Source: Podocnemis expansa
Lineage: Eukaryota > Chordata > Testudines > Podocnemididae
DNA: 64,000 nt
Reading direction: 5' to 3'
Assembly: GCA_007922195.1 (NCBI GenBank)
Contig: ML681964.1
Span: 2,215,101 to 2,279,100, forward strand
Below the pieces are notes generated by a model, which made no database searches, was not told where the DNA came from, and saw only the letters and a list, made by a program, of their open reading frames with translations. Each line of letters opens with the position of its first letter. Position 1 is the stretch's first letter. The position numbers and the translations under genes are program-made. Below, one piece after another: positions 49,301-58,300 of the stretch.

Positions 49301-52300
49301 TAAATGGGAAGCAGGTTTTGTGTAGGCAGACTTTATGGGCAGTTATTATTATGGTATCTTTTCATCAGTATCTTAAATGAGGACCGTGTTACTCTTACCT
49401 CATTATCAACTGTGCTATTCAGTGCATGTCATTCAAGGCTATCTGTCTTATTTCTGCACAGCATTTACAATATGCTGTTTGCTTAGAAATACTGATGATG
49501 TGACATTTGTCATATATTGATGCCATTATATGCAATGCCAAGTTTTCTTTTAGTTGCTTGTTTGTTTACTTTTAAAATGTCTTTTTCATTTACTCAGTGT
49601 CATTACTCCATGAACAAGGCAGCTTCTTTCCTGGGCATTGGCACGCAGAATGTTTACTTCATCAGAACAGATGAAAGGTAAGGAAGCAAAAACACTGCCT
49701 TGGTCTGGTCCTGTTAAATGCAGTAGTGCTGTAATGAAGTAACCTGTTTGAATATAACTGAAAAAGTTTTAAATCTGTGTCCCTTAGAGGTAAGATGATA
49801 CCTGAGGAACTGGAGAAACAAGTCCAGCGGGCCAGGAAAGAGGTGAGAGGGGGGTTCAGCGTGAGAGAGAGAGAGAGCATGCAGGCTGTGCGTTTGTGCA
49901 TTTGAATGAAAGAAAAGGGGTATAAGAGTGAGCGAAAGTTACAACAGGGTAGCTCATGTACAGATGTTCTTATGCGTGCAAACTGCTTGCCGCAAATTGT
50001 TCGGTAAACCAGGGATTCCAAGCAATATGCTGTACAAGGCCGTTAATATTTCCCAATGCCTTTGCTAGTGTTCATCATGAGACAGAGGAATGCTGGAAGG
50101 AAGGACTCTAATATACCTTTTCTGCTTGCAGTATTTGTTTTGCCCTCAAACCTTCGTAAATTGACACATTGAATGGATTGCATTGAACTGTTGCTACTTT
50201 CTTGATGATAATGTAGCAGTCTTAGGTTCTCTTCTACAGAAAAGAATTAGCAAATGTTATGAAGTATCTGGAACAAAGGCCTGGTGGTGTAATGTGTAGT
50301 AAATACCAAATTCCAAGGAGCAGAGATTCCAGCCAGTGTTTATGTTCCCTTAGATCCAGCCAGCCAGGAAGATGGCCAGGGATAGCATTTGCAGAGACTA
50401 GACCAATGCACTGTGAGATGGGAGCTTTTGCTGTCAGATGGCATTTTTACTGACAGTAGCTTATGAGCTCATTAGCTTGGAAGCCAGAACATGACTGCTA
50501 ACATGCAGATCATCTCTTCTTGAGTTGGTTAGTTGGACCTTCCTCTAATATACCCAACATGTGCATCAAAGCAGCAATGGCCACGATTGAGCCTTTAGTT
50601 CTTACTCTGGAGTTTGCATAACACCTGGTGTACCACCTAGGCTTGTTAACATGCTGCACTGCACTGAAGCCTACTTTCCTGTCATCCTATCTTGCACCAA
50701 AACAGCAGAAAATACTTTCAGAAAGGCCTGAATTCAGGGGCATCTCTGGTGCCTGGCAGAGGGGGCAGGTGCCCCGAGTACCAGCGCCAGTGCCCCGAAT
50801 GTCTGGGGCAGCCCTTGCCTCTCCTGGCCTCATCCCAGGCCAGAGATTCGGGGCCTAGCTGCTGGCAGTGGCACCTGCCTCAAGGCTATGGCAGAGCCTG
50901 CTGCTCCCAGTCTGGTCCTTGGGAATTCAGGCTGGGCCACCTGCGGCGGCACCCGCCTCTTCCGGTCCAGTCCCTGGCCCTGGCCAGAGATCTAGGGCCA
51001 GGCAGGCAAAGGCAGAAGCCCAAGGCTGGATTGGGCTCCGGCAGAGAATTGGGGCCGCACTGGGGCGGGTCCCATGGCCAGGGGGTGAGGTCCAGGCCTG
51101 GGCCCTGGGTCTTTCCCCAGGGTAGCGATGCTTCTGCCTGACTTACAGGTATATACTTGACAAAATAGACAGTTAGTTCCTCATTGTGCACCATGTCAAA
51201 TTGACTGATTTATGGTCGGCCTAATTGCATAGGAAAAATATTTTTTTTCCCCCTTCACTGTCCCAGATAGCTGAAGCAGGAGACCTGCTCTACTCACTTT
51301 GAGCTGATAGGAGAAAACAGAAGTGAAAATAAAACTAGGCAGCTAAGAAGCAATAAATTAGTGGGGCTAATAGGGAAAATCACTTTGCTCAGGTAGGCTT
51401 TCATTTCTTGGCTTGTGAATGGACAATTAATACATGCGTTAGGTGCTTTTCTTTAAAATCCTCCAAATGAGAGTGAACTTGATCCATATGTCATGCACTG
51501 ATTTTTATAGAAAAGAAAATAATTTCCTCATTAAAAATGTTCTGGTTACAGATTTGCTTTCTTTGATCAATATTTATTGTTTCATTTTCCTTGAAATGCG
51601 AATGACAAGTACTCTGAAAGGTTCTCTTATTTCAGTTGAGGTTCTGTAAGTACCTCTCTTCTTGATGAAATGCTATTTTGTAATTTCTCCACAATAATGT
51701 GTCTCAGTGAATCACAGTAAATATTCTTGAGACTCCTGTATACACCAGAGGACTATTTTTCCTATTATATAGTGGTGGAAGCCCATGGGTGTTCTATAAA
51801 ACATAAGAGAGACAAAATGGGTGAGGTAATATCTTCTATTGAACTACCATTTATTGGTGAGTGAGCCAAACTTTCAAGTTTACATAGAGTGCAGATCTAA
51901 TGAAAAGCATTGTGTAAGCCTGAAAACTTGTCTCTCACCAACAGAAGTTTGTCCACTTGAAGATAAGACGTTACTCACCTTACTTATATAATATCTTGGG
52001 ACCAGCAGTGCGTAAAGTGTAATTGAAAAGAAACTAGGCCTCTTTACAAACGACACCAGCAGACCTGGTACTTAGGAGCAAAAAGAAAAAGGCTCAATAA
52101 GGAGGATTTGCTTGTATGTAATGGCAAGCAGAATAAAAATATGCTTCCCTTACTTTCTAAAAAGTTATGGTAATTGTTGAGAAATCATAGAGGACCTATC
52201 CCATTGGCCTAATTTAGGCAAACCTCTTGTTGGCTTCAGTGGCAGTTTTGTATTTGCCTGTTTGTTGTGACAGCAGCCCAGGGAAGGACTCTTTAATGAC

Positions 52301-55300
52301 TTTTTGTTAAATGTAATGAATACATAGTTATTGCCATGGCGAACATGTTGCTTCACTTGGTACTTTAGCTTCAGGCTCCTATCTTATGTTTCAAGACCAG
52401 TTGTTTTAGAGTTTATTTACATGAGCACTTTTGTCGATAAAACATTTGTTGGTCAAGGGGTGGAGAAGCCATTCCCCTGACTGACCTAAGTTTCATCAGC
52501 AAGCACCAGTGAGGACGGTGCTGTATCCACAGGAGATGCTCTCCTGCTGATGTGCCTACCAGCGCTTGTTGGGGGCATTTTAATTATGCTGGTGGGAGAG
52601 CTTTATCTCATTGGCATAGAGGAGTGGTGCAGCTTCAGCAGTGCAACTCTAAGGTCTGTAGTGCCAATGTAGCCTTAGACTGTGAAAAGAATGACTTGTT
52701 CAGTGGAATATTTTAGAATAAAATTTACACTAAGGCCATGTTACGCTGCTCTGGAAGTGGAAGTCAAATTAATTTCCCCTGCAAGGCCCTTTTACATGGT
52801 TAAAGAGGTGCAAGGTTGCTTTAGTGAATCAGGCCCATATGTTTTCAGTAGATGTTTAAAAGCAAGTGATAATTATTTAAAGTTGGTCTGGATTTCAATT
52901 GAAATAAGACATCACATAAAAGTTACAAACAGGACCAGATTCACCACTGCTATCATCTGAAACTAATGGATCTATTACTGATTTATATCAGCTGAGGATC
53001 TGGCCTTAAAATGTCAGAGAAATGAAAATCAAACATATAGTAGGCAGTGAGAAATCCCAGATGTAACACTGTAATACCATTGTTAGTACATATGCAGTGT
53101 GGTATTATGTACATACCATCCTCTGGGCACAACCCTGAGTGGTGCTGAGGACTAACCACTCCCGCTGACCTGAGAAATTCCATCACTCTGTACTTCTTGG
53201 GATGAATTTTGCTTCTCTAAATAACTGCAAACGTGGTTTCATGTGTACCTCACATTAACAGCAATAAAAGCTACGAGCACATATTGAAGGCCACAGTTCT
53301 GTCTACTGGTGTAATCAACCCTCTGATACTAATGAAACAGGAACACTATGGGCAGGGCTGCAGAAGCCAAGAGGAAGAGAGAGAATTGCTAAAAGTCTCA
53401 AAGCTGCCAAATGTTTCTCTCCTTATGCCATCTAATTTGTCTGAGCAGGAGATGGCAGAAGATCTCACAAGTTGTTTAATCACTGCTTATAATCCTTACT
53501 ATTTTCAGAAGAATAGGACGGACACAGTGACTTGCTGGTGGCCACTGACATTAGCATCAGATAGTTATGACTGTTTCAGCTGTAGAATATATTGGCATCT
53601 TCTAAGGCAGAAAACATTACTAGGCTGTGTGTTCCTCTGCCTTAAGCTGGGTGAAGAATACAAACATTGCAGAAATAATGTGGGTGGAATCCACTGGGAG
53701 ATGAGGAGTCGCTTCCTTGCCTACTAGTTGAACTAATGGTGTCATCCCTATTAGGCAGAGCTGCAGCATACACAGTAAAGAGAGGGAAAAGGATTGTGAA
53801 ATGACAATTAGAGTACAAAAAAAAGATGTCAACTATCCAGCATGCTTTCATCTCTATAGGGCTTGTTTCTGTCAAAACATAGACTGGATCTGGTTAAGTC
53901 TAGCTCATGACAAATTGTCACCCTGGAATGCTGGTTTTTGAAAGTCACCACTTTTAAATATAGCACCTCATGCGTTAGCCTTTTACTGCTGAGAAACTAA
54001 AATGTAGACACTATTATACCTGCCCTACTTTTCTAGGCCTTGTTGTATTTTAACTCAGCAAGCATATTAGAGGATATGAACAGTGCAAATAACATCTCTT
54101 TGTTCTGAATCATTTCACAGGGGGCAGCACCATTTCTTGTCAGTGCTACAGCTGGTACAACTGTGTTGGGAGCATTTGATCCTCTGGATAAAATAGCTGA
54201 TATCTGTGAAAAATATGGCCTTTGGCTGCATGTGGATGTAAGTTAGTTTCTATATCATGTAGCTTGTTACTGTTGCTTCAGTGTTGTTGATACTTTCTCA
54301 GCTGCTGAGATATTTCCAGGTACTCAGAAACTAGACAGGAGTTTAATCGCATTTGCCATTCTTTGTATGGGCACCAAAAATGCCACTAGTTTCTTCACTA
54401 AGTTTCATTTGCTGTAAACCAGCAAAGTGGGTTTTGAAACCTGGTCAAAGTCTTTTTGTAGATTACCAGATTGTACTTTAAGAATGCTTCTAAACAGCTT
54501 CCCACTGCTTCCTCCGACCCAGAAGACAAAACAAAACTTCATGCAGTTCTGAAGAGGAGAATTGTATAGAAATATTCCTTCAGATTCTTTCAGTGTCTTA
54601 ATATGGGCTGGGTATCGCACAATTACTGTTTGCTGGACCAAACTCTGCTCCTAGTGAGGTTGGTATAGACAGTGGGTTTGCTGTGGTTTAAATGAGAGTA
54701 GATATTGCCTTGATCAACATAACAGATGACTGTCTCCATTCATGGATCTGGCTTTCCTATTGAGCCATTTAAATTTAACTGGGCTTTTCAGAATAAAATG
54801 TCCTGTACAATAAGATTTTAATCTTACACAATTGGAAGGTCGAATTTCTTATCCCTGTCTGGCATAAACATTGAGCTACTCGTATGAACACAAAAAGTTA
54901 ATCTTTTGAAATTGTTTTATCTACAGTTAAATCTTGCAGGCCAGATTATTTTTACTAATTACACTAGTATAAATCCAGAATAACTCAACTGAAGTCCATG
55001 GAGTTACTCACAATTTATACTTATCTAGTCAGAGGAAAATCTAGACCTAGATTTTTAGTGAAAGTTTAATTTTTGTATTTTTGTTTAATGTTTAACATTT
55101 TAAGATTTTTGTAATGGAAATGCCCTGCATTTTATGTAGAAACTTTGGCCTGATCATACTTTCATTTGAGATAAAGTGAATTTTGATGTTGATTTGATGG
55201 ATAGGCCCTATCCATCTTAATACAAGAGCTGGAGAAATAGCATGGTGAGGACATTGCTTATCAAATCTAACATTTTTGAGGTGGTGATTGTCCTAGAACT

Positions 55301-58300
55301 GTTCCTGAATAGATATGAGAAGTACTTGCTAATGGTCTGCAGAGAGCTGTTTTTTCTTTTTTTCAGCTGCTTAATTGTATTAGGAAGCAAGAATAAATAT
55401 AAGGGAAGAATTACTTTTCCATGTCTGTAATTGTAGTTGTTACAGGCGTATTACTTGATTTCCAGCAGTAGGGGAGATGTGCACAGTTGTGTAGTCAGTG
55501 AGACAACTTGGCTATTAAAAAGTGTCCCACGTTATGGAAAAACTGAGCACTCTTACTGTAGGCTGGTTGTGGTGCTTTGGTATTTTTACACTTTTAGTGG
55601 TAGCTGTTTGTGTGTGCATCTAGAGGGGCTGTAACCCTTTATTATATTGATTTATTTAGCCATACCTATCCAAACTCAGTAATATGGAGCAAGTGCTCTT
55701 GTAATTGCAGAAGAGAACAGCGGCGTTACTGGTATGATCAATGCTCACTAGGGCAGCATTGAAAACAGACTTTATAAAATGATGAATATCAGGAAGAAAA
55801 ACCAAGTAAACACATGAATTGTAATGCCTTGTAATTCAGGAATAGTCTTTAGAAGTCATGGGGATCAAAGGCTGTTCTGAAAAGAAATAGCAACCTCACA
55901 TGCACTAAAAATAGTGTTTGAAAACTAAAATCCCAGTTCTGTGCCGATTTCCGCATTGTGCTGTCCAGTGGGTATCAAGAGAACACCTAAGCTTGGCTTA
56001 GTTCCAAAGGGGTATCCATAGTAGTCAGATCCAAAGGGACAGCCATGTTAGTCTAGTTCAGTAAAACAGGCAAACATATTTAAGTATATTTGTTAGTCTT
56101 TGTGTCACAGGACTTCCTGTTTACATGTTAGCCTAGTTCAGCAAAACAAGCCACAGGACTCCTTGCTTAGTTTAGGCCTGTTTATAATTTCTAAAAAAAA
56201 TAAACAACAATTGAAACCAATTGATTTGGAGTACCTTTAAGTGCTATATACAGTAAGGGCATACTGTGATGCCAGTTACACTGGTGTGAATCAGTCACTC
56301 CATTGGCTTCAGTCCCAAGAGCTATTCACTATGCTGTGTAAAACCAAAGTCAACAGATTTATTCCCAGTTCACACTGGCATAACTCAGTTCCAAATCTCA
56401 CCAAGTGTCAAACAACTGATATGGAATACTAGTGAAACTGCATTTTTATTAGATTTCCTTATCCAAATTTTAAAAAAATCACAACACTTTAAATTACATG
56501 TTTTTTTTCTAGGATGCAGCACTTTTTTGAGGTGTTTTGGTTTTGTTTTGACTTTAAAGTTACGCCGCATTTCAAGGGTCAGTTTGTGGATTATGAAATG
56601 CTGGGCCTAATGTGGTGACTTGTCTATACTGTCTAAAGAGAGAATCTGAGTAAAAATAAATAGCACTAATTGTTATGACACACACAGTTAGAAGTGTACT
56701 GTCTTAGAACTTGATCTGACTTCCATTGAATTAATGAGAGCTTTTTTTATTGGCTTTGATGGATGTTTGTTCAGCCTAGCCAGAAAGTGGGCAGTTAGCA
56801 TAAATGAAGTTTATTCACAGCTCCTCCACAGAGCTGCTGTGTGACCTTGGCCAGCTTACTGAGCATCTTTATACTTCCTTTCCCATTTGTAAAATTGGAA
56901 TAATAATTATCAATAATTATGGGGAAGTTATGAGAGTTTAAGATTCACAGATGTAGAGAAGTGCTAAGTATTATTATTAAAATTTGATTCCTTCCTGTGT
57001 GAGGAAGAGGGTCCTGGGGTGAGGCCATTAGCCTGGAACTTGGGATGCCTGGATTTAATTCCCTTCTCTGCTGCAATCTTACTGGATGATCTGAGGCAAG
57101 TTGCTTATTCTCTGAGCCTCCATTCCCATCTGTAAAATGGGAATAACAGCATTTTTCTGCTTCACAAAGGTTTTCAGGTGATAAATACTTAAAACTGTGA
57201 GGCATACATATACTATGGTGGTGGGGGCCCTTAAGTGCTCTCAGGTGTGAACTTAACCTTTCAGTCCCTTAGGCACCTTCACTATTCCCATCTCCCAGCT
57301 ATGGCAAATTCCATTCCTAACCTTTTGCATCTGAAACAAATACTGATACCAATAAATTATAGGCCAACTGTTGCAGCTGCCACAGTGCAGCTGCTCCTCT
57401 GAATACTAGCATTTCACATCCTTGCATCCTGAAAACCCAGGTCTGGTGTTACTACTTCATTAATGCAGCAGCTCCAATGCACATATGTTAACAGAAATTG
57501 TGGATGCTCAGTATTTCTCAGGATCCAGTCTTGGCACTTTCTTTTTGTGGAGGTCAATAAGAAGGGGCACTGTGCAGGTGCCAGTTGTGTGGACATCAAC
57601 TCACTGGCGTGCCAGTACACCTCAGCCCTAATTTAATAGGATCCTGGGACTGAGGTATCTTTGAAGATGAGACTGAATACAGTGTGCCAGACTTGTGATT
57701 TCTAGGGACCAAATGGAAGCTGCCACATTTTGGTGAATTATTATGACCTCAAGTCATATTTTAAACAGTGTCTTCATAAGTGCAAAGCAACCACAATGTG
57801 TTGATCCACTGAGTAATCTGATTATATGAATTTGTGCATTTTTAGATTAGTTTCAAAGGGGTAGCTGAGTTAGTCTAGTTTGGCAAAACAAACAAGGAGT
57901 CCTGTGGCACTTAGCAACTAACATTTATTTGTTGCATGAGCTTTCATGGTAGCAAATTCCACTTTGTCAGATGCTGTGGAAGTGGGGGAACTTAAATAAC
58001 TTACATCTTCAAAATGTCCAGTGATGTTGGATTTGCTCCCATGAAAGCTTATGCAATAAATATTTGTTAGTCTTTAAGTGCCACAGGACTTGTCTGTTGT
58101 ACATTTTTAGAGTGGTATAAATGCCCATTGTCTTGAATGAAGCCAGGATTTCACCTTCAGTGTGAAATTCATGTTTCCTGAAAAAAATCAGGCTAATGCA
58201 AGATTTAGAGGCCCCCTAATCTTCCCCCCACCAACACAAAAGTATGGCTCTGTGACACCTATTCAGCCATCCTTGAACTCTAGAAGTGCTTCACTCCTGT

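Noticed and set aside
53233..53727. 164-codon plus-strand frame in intron 8
   Set aside because: No known family, no conserved motif, no start context or promoter. It cannot be a GADL1 exon because exons 8 and 9 join directly in the conserved protein.
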